Positions 45,550 through 59,400 of a stretch of DNA of 60,000 bases are shown here, in pieces (within the stretch, counting starts at the first letter, position 1; each line of letters begins with the position of its first letter). The notes beneath the pieces were generated by a model that worked only from the letters and a program-made list of their open reading frames with translations, ran no database searches and was not told the DNA's origin. The position numbers and the translations under genes are program-made. The DNA comes from Liolophura sinensis (Eukaryota > Mollusca > Polyplacophora > Chitonida > Chitonidae). The DNA lies in assembly GCF_032854445.1 (NCBI RefSeq), contig NC_088303.1, positions 33,303,501 to 33,363,500 of the forward strand, given 5' to 3'.

Positions 45550-47972
45550 TTCCACTCATTCCAACTGAACGGCCTTAGACACGGGTCATTAAGATTCAAA
45601 TTTGTAGCTTTAGGTGTTTAATGGGGGGTTATGACCACCAGATAACATCCCACAGGCTGCTAATACTCTGGCTTTAACTTTGACCCTGGGGTCAGGCTCT
45701 GTAGGGGTTCACTCATCTCATAGCTTGTTAACCTGGACATCTCCCTAATTAGCCTGTCCATTCCTTGGCTTCAGTGCATAAAAATCTCTGCTACAAGTTG
45801 TTTAGGGGCGCTAAGATTTCCCCTCTGTCTGTCTCTTATGTACCTGCAGGATTTCATGCTGAGCTTCACAGTCACACCTGGTAATTTTGCATTGTCGCGA
45901 AAGCCTTTTATCTCTTGTTCTCTCCCCATTGTTAACGGCAGAATGTGTTTGCACTGGTTAGATTTTCTCTTCTCTCCTTGTGTCTACATGACATGCTGTT
46001 TTGTTGAATCGGATAGGTATCCAGTCTAACATTTCTTTGTAGAGAGCTTTACATTCTTTAACCCCTCCCCCATTTCTGGATATCTTGTTTTATGGTCAGA
46101 TTTCACTGCTGTGTCAGTCAACGTTCACAGGTCCTTTGACACTTAGCCGCCTTCTCTGGGATGCTTTAACCATTGGTTTGACCACGCCACCCCCTCATGC
46201 AGTCACCTGGCATGGCTCCTCCACCCCCTGGACCTGACATCAGTGTAAGCCACATCATTATGGTCCGGTAGGCTGTAGAGTCTCCTCTCTCCTCAATGGC
46301 CACTTGACCATTGTCTGAGTTCCATTGTGGTGAGAGCAAAGAAAACCCATTGTTTATTCCAGGTTTTGTTAGATAATGGGATGAAAATATAAACCAAATG
46401 AAATTCTAAACTTGGGCCTGGCTGGAATTTGAGAGGGCTGAGTAAGGGGGTCTCTGCATTGAGCTAAATGTTTCTTATAGCTGCAGAAATGTAGTTTCCA
46501 TGGGCTCCAATTGCACAAATTGCGAGGATTCTAAGTCAAAATTTGAAATTTCATTTAAATGCTTATCTTTGGACCTAGTGAGTTGAAATTTGGAATAATT
46601 AACGAGTGTTATGTTATGATAAAGGCGTCACAGTTTGTTCTCCATGGGCTGTAAGCTACACGTAGGCAGCATATTGAAGATTTAAATTTTGACTTAACTA
46701 AAAAATGGCTGTATATATGGAATGAGGTAGTCTAAGGTTGTTTTTCAACTAATATTTTGTGTACCAAATATTTTCTAAGCTATAGTTCTTGGTAAGCCTT
46801 CCCTTTACAGAGCTAAAGTACAAAAGCTTTTATAGCCTGTCTCCACATTACTTTAGGAAGTCATAAATATTATAATATGACATTGTTACGGGCAGTCTGA
46901 CTTATGATCAAGTGAAATTTGAAGTGGTTCAGCCAGCTAAGAGAAGTCGTCCTTTTGGCACCCTGCCTACCAGGCTTAATTGCTCTTTCTCGCCCCATGT
47001 TGATACACTGTACCAAAAGTAACAAGTAAGCTTTGTTTACTGCCAAGCTAATGTGGTATGAAATAAAAGAGATTAACAAGAGTATTAAATGGATTTTCAG
47101 AACAGGTATGTGGTCATTCCAGCAGAAAGCTGGACTGTTGTTAATGGCCATCTTCGTGAGCCCCAATAAAGGCCTAGCTTTCATGGAGATGTAACCATCA
47201 AGTGAGAAGTTTATACGGTTGGATGAACAGTGAAGGGGGTCCCTGTGGAGCCTCAGTGCTACATTCCATCCCCATTGATCCAGGGCATTTTCCAGCCGTT
47301 TGATTGAAGTTGTTGATCGCAGAGTGGCAGTTGATCAGAGCAGAGTATGAACACGCACTCCTTACTTCAAGGTGTAGTTTTAACAGTTGAACGCTCAGTA
47401 CCTCCCTGTCAGCTGATATTAGTGCTGGTGTGTAGAAGTTTTGCCAACAGATAAAAGCTGCCACATACCTGAATGACCCATCAGGTATTTTTGTCAACGT
47501 GCTCACTCTGTTCAGGTCTGAAGCTGGGCGGCTTTTACGTGAAGAACCTCTGTTAAAACTGTCCAACCGGGTTAAGCGAATATATCCGGGTTAAGCTCAG
47601 TGTTAAGACCTGCCGGCTGGACACTGGTCAAGCTGAACACACACAGGTTGATATGCTGACTAGTACAGTGGTCATTTTGTCCAGGCTACCTATATACATG
47701 TACCTGTTATGGTCACTTACTACCTTACTTGTGGACTTTTAGCTGCTTGATACAAACGGACCAGGTGATACTAGCCATTCAGTTAGTGCTACAACAAAGC
47801 GGATTTTCAAGTTTTGTGGAACTTCTTTCAGTTCGGAAGACTTTATCATTGTAGTGCGTACCATACACAGTTGCCTGTACAGGTAACGGGTAGAGATGGG
47901 GGTTACATGTTCACCTCGTTAACCCAGGTAGAGTGATGATGTGGAGTATACCTGTATTACTTACCGAGATAT
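45550..47972. other. GC-richer non-coding stretch
   Basis: Composition is visibly richer in G+C than the neighbours on both sides. Open frames occur on both strands (for example 47198-47566 minus, 122 codons) but show no motif or splice structure that I recognise. It could be a regulatory region; the candidate first exon at 47973 lies at its end. Confidence 0.25.
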
Positions 47973-48076
47973 ATGTTAACCATCACAATGAAGACAATCA
48001 ACAAGGTGACAGTTGACATGAGCATCCTCCTCAAGATACTTTCATCCTCACATAAAGACACAGGCAGCAGCAAACG
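47973..48076 (+). CDS. Candidate alternative first exon
   Basis: From ATG 47973 (or the in-frame ATG 47988) an open frame runs to a GTAAGA donor at 48077. It includes MKTINKVTVDMSILLKIL and a Ser-rich end (SSSHKDTGSSKR), ending in phase 2. That is the same phase as the exon ending at 40126, so it could in principle splice to the same downstream exon. It sits at the 3' edge of a GC-richer stretch (about 45550-48080). No domain, promoter motif or homology is recognised. Confidence 0.2.
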
Positions 48077-51000
48077 GTAAGAAAAAGCCTTGCAGAGTTT
48101 TTTTTTTTTTTGGAATCAGTTAATGAAAGAAATTTGTATTATTATAGTAATACAGATTCATTGTGAGTTTTTCCTGCCAGTGTTTTTTCTGTATCGTCTG
48201 GAAGGTTCTCAGCTATATGATATATATATATATATACACACATGACAAATGCTGAAGAGATTTACTTGAGCAATCGATAAGGAAAGCATGCAGACATACT
48301 CAAAGTACTGCACTCAGCGACAGATCTAGAATGGACGTATACATCTTTTGTGTATGACTACAAAGTTAGGTGCAGAAATTGAATAGCTGATGCATAAGCA
48401 TGAGCTCAGTTTGAAAGCTCATTAATGTTTTATTACAGAGACGAAATTCTGATTTGCACATTTAAATGGCTGGTTGCAGGATTTATGCATGCATGCATGC
48501 GAATTTTACTTGTACTTGTAATTACACACTTATTGTACTATCTTAATATTGGCATATGTTAGAAGTATTAACTCTGTGTCGTGTTATGAAATGTTATATC
48601 ATGTGATGTAATAGTGACAGTATACATAGTAATGCATAGTAAGTGCATAGTAAGTCAGGCATTCCATGATTTTCTGTTGGTTATCATACATGCTTATAAA
48701 TATTTTACTTGACTCCTGTCTAGGACATACGATGTGTAATTGACTTCAGGCACAGTCTGTATTTAACAGCATATACTCAGATATATAAATCGCTTATAGT
48801 CTGATCTGTGATATACAGGTATGTTCCTGGAGTAAACCCTCACTGTAAGTAGTTAACAAATGCGCAAGTTAATGTGTAAAGAGATGACAGTTGTGTGACA
48901 AAGTAAAATGGATACAATGAGCAAATGAAACAAGAATTAAGAAGTCAATACTACTAAGCACACGGAGATTACATGTACAAACATTTGTTTTGTGTCTACA
49001 TGTATTAAAAAAACTTGTTAAATGATGAATATATCACATGAATATGACTTTAATACATTATAAATACATGTAGAGTCATATGTATATTTGATGAAAGACT
49101 CATTTTCTTGTTTTTTAACAGTATATTAGAAATACCTTTTTTTTTCAACTAGAGCTTATAATATAATATAAGCTATATAATTCAGGATATAATTCAGAAC
49201 AACAATTCCTTTCTCATTCGTGCATGAATGTGTACCCTACCTCAAAACATGTCTAATTTTATCAAAATTGCATGTAGTCCGTCATACGTGTCACACTGTT
49301 AAAATTACTCAGAATTGTTCTAGTTGGATAAAAATTGATTAGATAAACACTGGCAGAGAGAAATGTTCTTCTGTCTGCATCACTGACAGTCAGATGGACA
49401 GGAAGGAATTCTGTACATTTGAATGACTACGTGATTACCCCACCTGGGCGCATAGATACCAGTTACTTAGCAACGCGGCTATGCTTGCCCGGTCACTTTG
49501 AAGGTGTCAGCGGTTATAGTGGGCTCCAGTTATGATGTTACATGGCTGAGAACATGCCCACAATGTCAGCTATGTATCCCCCAGCTTTTGTGATGGTCAG
49601 GCCCAGTACATGTTGAGGCTGTTTCAATCGGCCGTTTCATTCCGTATCAAGCACAGGATATAATAGAGTTTACCTGGCACTAACTATAGTTAGTGAAGGC
49701 TTCAAGCTATGATGAAGAAGAGACTTGATCTGTGTTATGTGAAAAGCACCAAACGCTAAAGGGTATAATTCGAAATTATATGTTTCAACAGAATAGGAAA
49801 CCAGCTGGTCGAAGACTCTGCCAAAAACTGAGAACACCAGAAAGTGTTAAGAGATGTTGTTTTATTCTTTGATCTAAAGCCCATGCTGAGCTTCTGCTAA
49901 GTTTGTGCTTTCAGATGTACTCTGTGATAAGTGATGAGATTTTCTGTCTGTGCTTCAGTTGTCTTAACTATGTAATACAAAAGGAAAACATGTATATACA
50001 GAATGAAAAAATTGGTAGTTGGATCATGCATGCAAGGTGAAGTTGATCAAAGACAAAAAAATTACATATACATAAATGTTGACCTAGATTATTTATTTCA
50101 TATACCGAACTAGTAAGGAATTTTGTGGTATAAAAATAGGAGGCCCCATTGTTGTGGCCAAGCTATATTATTTGAGGGTGTTAACACATATCCCGTTTGT
50201 GATGATCTGGTTGACCACAGATGCCTCCTAGAGTTACACAAATGGGCATACTTGTTCGTCCCCTTATCTGAGAAACTATAGCGTATTGTTCATTCTTCAT
50301 TGTTACACATAAGTTAGATCTTACGGTTAGATATCGTTCACAGATCACTTTTCAAGCCAGCTCTCCTCCGGGCATTGAATCATTGCTACTCGCGTGTAGA
50401 AACACATCATGTTTATCTCTTATGCTCGCAATAAATATTCTGCCCATCTCTTAATTTAGCGAGAATTCTTAAGCCTGAGACTATCTGAAATGAAGAACGT
50501 GTAGTTGTGTTTTATATCCTTCTGTTTGTTATAGTATACTTGGTATGCTATTGTTGTCATAGCAGGCATGCCCTTGTGATCTTATCTCTGCACCTCAAAT
50601 AGATTACTATCGTTTTTCCTTTTTAATTCACGCACTACATGGTAGTCAATCAGATTTGTCCAAGCAGATGGCGCATGGCAGAGAATCGGGCGTGCATATT
50701 TACCGTGTACTCTGTCATTCTCTCCTGATAAAGAAAGAGGTAAAAACTTCCAACAAATAGCTAAGTGAAATTAAATACAACGGAATGTAAATTCCTAGCT
50801 CTGAAGAACAACTGATTAATCTGTATGATGTTAATAAACTGTCATATCTTAATATTGTTTAGGCATGCAGCCACTACTTTGATCTTCTGTATGCGTGGAA
50901 AATCTCATGTTTACAACTCAGTCCCACATAGATATATGTTGCATTTTTTCCCCCTCCATACATCAGTTGCTGTTGATGGCATTTGTAAAATCAGTGACTG

Positions 51001-52089
51001 ACATATGGATATTGATGGCGTTAATTAACTGTCTTCATAAAATTATTTAAAATGACTTCATGTACAGAAATCTTCATTATAAATGTTTTTTTTTTTGTAT
51101 TTCCTGGATGAATGAAAGTGTAAAGGACTCATCAAAAGATTATGTAGATATGTATATCCTGTTTTTATATGTATAAATGTTTTTATCCATAACATTTGCT
51201 AAATTTCTCTTCCTTTTTCTGTTTTCTTAAAATATAGAATTTGGTTTTGTTACTGTATTAATATTTTACGTGTGCTTGCGTCCATTAGAGTATACCTGTC
51301 ATAACTATATGAGCGTAACTACACTCATTCTGTCAATGTTTTCTGATTTTAATTATGCAGTGACACAACATTGATGTAAAATATTATCAAACTTTGACCA
51401 TCTTAACTATCAGAGGTTCTGCTTTAGTGTATACATGTGGTACATGTGTATTTTGTTTGTTATGTTTTATTGTGTTGTCACATAGTGTTTTGGACATGTA
51501 ATGGCAGACACGTGCATTCCCTTAACACCAGGCGTTCCCTGCATTGCACATGTTTATCACAAACATTTTCCACACCCATAATTCTTAAAAAGCGCACCAA
51601 TGCATAACATTAATATGTGTATAGTGACATTGAAATTAGAAATCACTTGTTGGAAATTCGGGCATGGGGTGCATGCCTAATTTGGGGAAGAAATGAAAAG
51701 TATAAAAGTAGTTCAAGTGAGCATGTACTTGCACAAGGGAACATCTGGCAGTGAACTGAACTGCTGCAAGAGTTGTGTAACATTACACCTTCTGTACAAC
51801 AGACCTGTATTGTTGTCATCAATACTTCAGCCAGGCAGTATTGATTTACTGACTAGCTATCCCCCCCTGGGGATTGATATACATGTACATGTACCTTTGA
51901 AGTCAGCATATGTTTATTGTACATGTATTCATCCTAGCCAGTCTCCCATCTGCCCCGACCCCTGCAGTCCTGGACATACATTGATAATGTTGATGCATGC
52001 ATGGTCTGTCCAGATAAATTGGCACTGAAATTTTTATAACATCTAAACCTTGATGTTTGTGGGAGGTTTTTTTTTGTTGTTGCTATCAG
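48077..52089. other. Non-coding, AT-rich
   Basis: TA/CA microsatellite at about 48216-48243 and an imperfect inverted repeat at 50137-50230. No exon-like frame until the candidate at 52090. Confidence 0.4.
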
Positions 52090-52188
52090 GCTAGGAAGGA
52101 TGATAGCCTAGCTACTGGATATATCATTATTGATGCCCAAAGCGGTTTTCGTGGAATCGCTGATATAAGCCAACTGCAGTTGATAGAA
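52090..52188 (+). CDS. Candidate exon of unknown function
   Basis: 33 codons between a strong acceptor (long T-rich tract, CTATCAG) and a GTAAGA donor, phase 0 at both ends. It reads ARKDDSLATGYIIIDAQSGF, then RGIADISQLQLIE. The composition looks protein-like and both splice sites are good, but I recognise no family. In phase it could follow the candidate at 42955-43078. It could equally belong to an unrelated gene or be chance. Confidence 0.27.
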
Positions 52189-53149
52189 GTAAGAATGTTA
52201 CAAGTGTTAAGTGCTCTAATTGAATCTAAAGATAGAACATAGAAGCAGTGCCAATAGTACTTGTATATCATTGTTTTTATAGCTGTTTAATATCTTTATT
52301 TTTCTCAGATGTTGGTAGATTAGACAGAAAATACACGAAGCCACATTACTTTATATATATAAATACATACGCAGTAGAGACTTTGAATAAATCTGTGACT
52401 AAGTTGCACATTTTGCGGGATTCTAACGGTTTATTGTTCATAGAAAGGTGTTTTGATGATATCCTACTGGAAAAATATAAGTATTATTTATGATATTTAT
52501 TTGTCTCTCAGTAAAAATGCACGTTTTGAAGCTAGAATTTAGGTCCGTTTCATTGATAAAACTGCTTTTCCCTTCCCAAAAGTCAAGCAGAAACATGCTT
52601 GGGGGAGAAATGAACAGAGGTGTTTGGATTAAGTGGTAAGCCCAAGAGATTAGCTTGGCTTTGTGGACATTTTTCTCAGCTGAACAAGAAGGTACTGTTC
52701 TTAACATAGTTCAAATGTTTCACATTATTCCCAACATGGTTTTGCATATTTGTAATGGGAAAAATGAACTTGGAGCCATCCTTTCCATGGCTTCAAATTT
52801 GCTTTCTTGTCCTGTTTGTGTACACACGTTCAAGTATGTTTGGTGTATACAGGGAGATATCACACAAATCCAAAAACCCTTATTTTTTGGAAAATCAGAG
52901 GCGTACTTATTGTATATGACTCTTGCTGTTTTAATATTATATATGAATTAAGCATGTATAACTGTGACTTTTATTGATATTTCATTTTGCTGTATTATTG
53001 GACAGGGCTGTGCTGAGCTTTGAGCACGTACATAGCCATTAACTTGACAGGCATCACTTGGCCTGCGGTGTAAGCATAACTTTCTGTACAGCATCTCAAA
53101 AAGGGCATGATCGTGTACTGTAAAAAATTTCAGTTCATATCTAGTCAGA
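52189..53149. other. Non-coding, nothing recognised
   Basis: The frames at 52248-52493 and 52655-52951 are open but AT-rich, without convincing splice sites or motifs. Confidence 0.4.
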
Positions 53150-53462
53150 ACACCTTAAGATTTTGGTTATCAAAACATCTTCAGATTCTGGCTATTAAAA
53201 CACGTTCAGATTCTGATTATCAAAACACGTTCAGATTCTGATTATCAAAACACGTTCAGATTCTGATTATCAAAACACGTTCAGATTCTGATTATCAAAA
53301 CACGTTCAGATTCTGGATATCAAAACACGTTCAGATTCTGATTATCAAAACACGTTCAGATTCTGATTATCAAAACACGTTCAGATTCTGATTATCAAAA
53401 CACGTTCAGATTCTGATTATCAAAACACGTTCAGATTCTGGATATCAAAACACTTTTCGGAT
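53150..53462. repeat. 25-bp tandem repeat, about 12 copies
   Basis: Units of caaaacacgttcagattctg+attat. Spacing is exactly 25 bp from 53171 to 53446. Edge units are diverged (catcttcagattctggctat, cacttttcggattctg). Confidence 0.95.
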
Positions 53463-56400
53463 TCTGAACCAGAATTTTTCTCATCATGTGAATACTGATA
53501 CTAATTAAATGCATTGAGAAGCAATCAGTACATTTAACCTCCATGGAAATATAGTAAAGTTCCAGCCACTTTGTGATTTATAGGGTGATCGAGCTACGTG
53601 TATGAGTATAGACCTGGACAGATGATATGTTTAAATCCCTGGATGACTTGGATGGCTGGTACATGTATATTATATGCCTGTATTTCCAAAGCCCTGTGAT
53701 AGGTATACGTTTGGGTTTAGGCTTAGAGCCAAGATTAGAGAGTTTTCTTTTCATGGGTCCGACAAACTTTGAGACAGCTACATTAATCTTGTCTTGTCTA
53801 GTTTTATTGGAAGGTGGGCAGAATGACTTTTTTTGGTCAAGTACTAAACTCTGCCATCTTATATGTTTAGTTTCTGTACATTGTAATGTAGAGAATAAAC
53901 CAACCTCTGTTTAAAAATATTGATAAATCAGTTAAAGCCCAACTCAAATTATGTCTGTTCTCTTTAATTAATTAAGTATATTACGTTACTTTAATTGTGT
54001 ATATAAAAACATTGCGGTTCTGTTGTACTGTTTTCGTGACTTGATTATATCAGGTTTTGTTTTTTTTTTAGACAACAAGGGTTAATTGTTTGTTTGCAAC
54101 ACTTGTCCGTATGTGTTTAGGTGGCGTGAGAAAGTAACATTGCCTTGATCACATTGACTTGTTGGCTTGTGCTTGTCCTTTGTCTTCTTTACATCGGACT
54201 GACATATGTCTAGTTGTCTTAATCAGGATTAATTCAAGTCTACAGTCATTACCAAATGACAAATGCTGAGTCAGAAAAACAAGGCATTTGCAGGTTAATC
54301 GTATGATGGCTTGTTACATGTTAATTAAATACTAGTTAAGTGAGTCAGCGCAAGAACCATGGCTATTGATATTAAAGGGTCTGTGTAACCTTGGTATAAC
54401 ACACAGTATGTGTACCATTACTGTGAGTGTTGTGACAGTATACCCTGAATGCTTGGACTGTGTACTGTGAACACTTGGCAATATACTGTTTGGGGTGTGA
54501 TGGCAGTATGTTTATTGCCTTTTCCAGTAACTACAATTTCAACAGTCAGAACTTAAAATTTCAAAAGGAAAAAGATTTATGCTGCTTCCTGGGTTTTTAA
54601 CATTGTGCATACTTCAGTCACTTTGAAATTTGTACTTAAAACTTTATTTCCGTGCATTTTTGTATACTTTGTATTACTATTGCTTTTCAAGCTTTTCACA
54701 TTTGCATGTGGTAAGTACTATGTGCTTGAAAGATACTTTAATGGATTTTTTTCTTTCCTTTGAAGTCAGGTGGAACAGATGTAAATTTAAAACAATTAAG
54801 GATGTAAATCAATTCAGTATATATGTGATGTTTAGCCTATCTAATACCAAGCAGAATGTTAGATTGGTTCACGTGCATGTGTGGCAGTACTAATGCCTTG
54901 TCTGGTCAGAAAGAATTTGGGTCCGTTCAGTCCTCCAGTTTGTGAGGAGAATTAAGACAACAGTGATATCTGTGGCAGGGGATGATGACCAGAGGCCACA
55001 GGGTCTCAGGCTGAGTGGTCAAATTGAAGTGGACATTCCAATCACATCAAGTGTGGCTGGCTGATAGAGGAATGTGTCCCCACCCTAACTTTGTTAGCAG
55101 ATCAGTGAGGCTCTTGAAGGGGAGGGTGGAGGAGTGCAATCGGTGGACACATTGTCCATATTTCTGCAAATGTAATCTCATAGAGCTTAAAAAATGAGCA
55201 ACTAATATATATGTATAAATATATCCCTGTTGTTGATGTACGAAATAATTAAAACGTACACCTGGACGTGTAAGTATCACGGAAAAAAGGGAGAAAATCA
55301 CTTTTTATAAGATCAAACAAAGCTGTAAAGACAAAAGATCTAATAAAGATATCAGTGGACGATTGTCAGAAAAGAGTTCGATTGATATATCACGTTATGG
55401 TTTAAACTGACATTACTTTGAAACTTCATGACAGTCTCGGTTTGTTTAATAGATCATAAAGGTAATTAATCATCCTATCCCTGGTGTTAACCTTGATAGA
55501 AAGATTGATTATGTGCATGCTGTACATGTACATGTTAACTAGTTCATAGTTTGGCAGATTTAAGAATATATGTGTGATACGGCTATGAAGTTTTTTTTTT
55601 TTTATGGAAGTTATGGTTAACTAGCAACAGTAAAATTAGGAAAAATTTACTTTCTTTATAACGTTAATATACATTGCCTTTACTCATCTAGAATTTTTAC
55701 TGTTACCATGCCCATGTGTTTAATTTCACAAAAGATGCAAATTTACTTTGCACTCTTTTCCTGTAGTTAATTCAGTCAGACTGTTTGCGATTCAAGGTTC
55801 TCGGTGGGAGTGCCAATTCATGTTTGTGTACGGCAAATTTGACATTTTTCGCCTTAGCGAAATATTATCCCATATTGTTAATTTTTCTCCCATAGGTGAG
55901 GCCAGCAAGTGAATATTTTTAGCTGCTTGGATCAGACTTAAATATTTAGCTTCTGAATAGTTTAGATCAACATTGGAAGGAAAACCCCAATCAAAACATC
56001 CTGTCTGTACATGCATGTTTATCAGCATAAAGTCTGCTGTCAAGAGTGGAAGTGTCAGTCTAACCATAGATTACCTTCCTTTGTCTACTGGGGAGGACTG
56101 CCATGTCACTTTAACCCACCTTTTGTTGATTACAAACTACCTGGGGGTGTTGACTCAAGCCTTCAGCACCCTGGGGACTGTTGTTGCTCAGACCTGTCCC
56201 CCAAGGTTCTACCTTGAAGAGAGATTTAAATTGTGATCAACAGATTTCATACCTGTTACAATAGCTAAATCTCTGCCATTACCTGAAGGCGACAACATGT
56301 GTTAACTGCACTTAAAGTCTCCTGTTAAGTCAGTGTCATGTCAGACACCTTTCTATTGGCCTCTTCTGATTGCCCAATGCTGGAATGTGTGAAATTCTGG

Positions 56401-59400
56401 CATCTGACAATCAGTCATAAATATGCAGGCTCTACATGGTTATATACTGTCAGCTAATGCTACCTCTTTATAGAACTGGACAGTCCAGACCTGCTCTACC
56501 ACACCCCTTCTAACACATCAACAAGAACATCTTCTTTTCCCCATCTTGAGCCACTTTAATCAGGGTTTATGCCCCCTTTGAAGATTGCCCGAGTGTTGTT
56601 CTCCTGCATTTCTGTTATTTAAAGATATTCATGACATCATAAGCTCTCTAATCAGTTTTATTTCTTACTTCAGAATCCATAGTGAATGAATAATAAAAAA
56701 AAAACACCCTGTGAATTGAAGTGTGTTTTAATGCATATATATTCTTGGTTTCATAGCGTTTTGTAAAGAACATGCATGTTTCAAAATTATGATCAAATAT
56801 TAGTGATATATGAGTTTTTCTTCTTGGGTGTTTTATTATAGAAGACAGTTACATGTATATAAAGGCTATACAACAGCTTGTCCTTAAAAATTGAAACTCT
56901 CAGAGAGAAAAATTAAGAAAACTAGTAATCGAAGGTCACAAAATAGACACTTTAAGCCATATCGGAAGATATCTTTACTTATTTTTTTTTAGTGCAATAA
57001 TAAATTAAGAAAAATGTGGAAGATGGATGGACTTTTGTAAAATTGCTACTTGAATGTGAGGGTGTAAACATTTCCCTTCTTCATTTTTACACAGGCTTAG
57101 CAATTTTCTGTTAAGCTCTTTTAAGAATTAAAAAGTTAATACATTCAGTTAATTTTAAAACATCTTTTGCAATACACAGTAAGTTTTGTAATCTCCTATA
57201 ATATTGTTGAGATCCTTCTGTGTGTTAATTTCCCTTATCCTGACCAGCATATGTTTGAAATCATTCTGGTTAGTTAGCTATTGACCTGTATAACATGGTT
57301 CTGTTAGATAAGGGTTAACCTCCCACTGCTCAGATCCTTGACTTCCTGTCAGCATGAACACTCATGGTGGCCTGATCATCTTTGATCACCATGAACGTGT
57401 TCACCACCTGCTGATCAAGTTACTGGATCATAAAGCAATAGCTTAATACTTGGAAGACATGGAAGTAGGGTCTGTTGAAGGATTAATATTGGGGATTTAA
57501 TTTGGTAATCACAATTTTTAGAAAATGTCTGCAGTGATGTCATAGCTGTTCTGAGCCAATGATCACCACTGTCATTGATCATGTGACTAGAGTACTGGTG
57601 GTGAAAACAAATCAAATTTAACCCAGGTGAGATAGGCAGTAAACAGGAGTTTAGCATGGAGAATAAAATGTAAAACTTTTAGGTAAGAAATCCTTTTTGG
57701 AAAAGTAATCGGAATGTTCAAAACTATGAATATGTCAATGTCATCATGACATACCTCTCTACTATATGTTGCAATAGGCATTACATCAGGCATACATTGC
57801 AACTGCTTTGTTAGACAGTCTGTATCAGTGTTTGCAGATGTACTTCAAACCATTACTAATTTAAGATGGCAACCGTTATTGTGTAGCTGAACTTAACTTA
57901 TGATAGATTAATCAAAACTTAGTTCCTTGGGGTAAATTATAACCTGGATCTTTCCCCAAAACAACACAGCCTTCATGATATGAAAAGAGTCTGTATTATC
58001 TGTAAAACTTGTTTGGGTGCCAAATCATTGAAGAGATTAAGCATCTCAGTTGTGCTTCAAATAACAAGTAATATATTACCATTATTTGTGCAGTTATGCC
58101 AATATGCTAACCAAGAAGATCGATATAATGGTTTACACCTGTTGCTTACAACATTGCAAAAAGCGTATTAACTAAGTGGGATATAATTGCACTAACTGCA
58201 CTAAGTTACTTGTAAAATGCACGGGTTGTTTGACTTAGCTCTCTCCTGACTTCATGGACATATGAATGTGTTTGGGATCGTGCATGCATCTGTTAATGGG
58301 TTCCCATCTTTAGTTGATACCTCATACGACATACCTCCTGTCACCCCTCCAGTGGGCCCTCTACTTTACCTGTACGTTCTTGCAATTAGGAAATGAGGTT
58401 GCTCCATTGGGTTCAGGAGAGGAAGTGATTGGATTAGCTGTGAGATGGGTTGAGGGTTAATCCTTCCAGCTAATAGTGTTAGCTAAGGCATCAGAGCCAG
58501 AGCCCTAGGACAGCAGGAAACTCTTTGTGAGAAGTCAGCTCATGTAGATATGACACTGAGCTGGGGGTCTATCCCACACCCAGAGGCTAGCTACAGGGCG
58601 CACTCTCAGTCTCTCCTGTATAAAACTAACCTGTACCGTCCTGCTGACATAACCCACCTCACAGCCAACCAGGATTCCAGTGAGAGACGTGATAGGTTTG
58701 GGCCAGAGGAAATGAGGGAAGGGAAGGATCGTCTTTAACAACTTGCTTAATTTTCATAACATTTGTGATAAGGTCATGCTCCTGGAGGTCAGATCGTTAC
58801 TTTTCAAAGTTTGACTGCTCTGTAAAGATTCTGAATGAAGTTCATCAAGTGAACTGAATCAGTCCAAAACTGGAGCAGATCATCACGCTGAGTTTTATAC
58901 GGGTTTATGAAAGAACTGAGTACTAATTTCAACTTCCTCTGGAACAAATTGGAATCTCTTGTAATCAACAGAATGCGATTTGACATCAGCCTTACAAAGA
59001 ACTATGGACAAATGTACCTGCTGGAATGGTAAATTTATATTTCTTAGGTGTTCTTCTTCCTTTCAGTGATTTTCGCATGATGTTTACTTTGTCAGTTTGA
59101 GTTCCTCTTTATCCTTTATATTTTCGTATTATGCATTTATGTATATACTGCATGAGTATGAAGAAGATAACTCATTCTAGCTTAAATTGATACAGGTTAT
59201 GTACATATACTGCATCTGGTGCTTGTGAATTTACAAAGAGTATGGCTAAGGAGGTATATAAGCTTTGTAAATGGAAGTGTGTCCACTGAAACATGCTCAA
59301 AATATGTATAAATACACAATGAACTGACCTCTACTCCTAATAGAAGTAATGTGTCTGCATGCAGTGTTTGTTACAACCAGGTAGCCGAACAGACTTAGAG

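Noticed and set aside
47198-47566. 122-codon open frame on the minus strand
   Set aside because: No recognised motif or splice-site support; the overlapping DNA is GC-richer, which lengthens chance frames.
58550-58738. Protein-like frame with SQSLLYKTNLYRPADITHL
   Set aside because: GC-richer and readable, but no convincing acceptor or donor, an in-frame stop at the end, and no recognised family. Kept only as a remark in the block entry.
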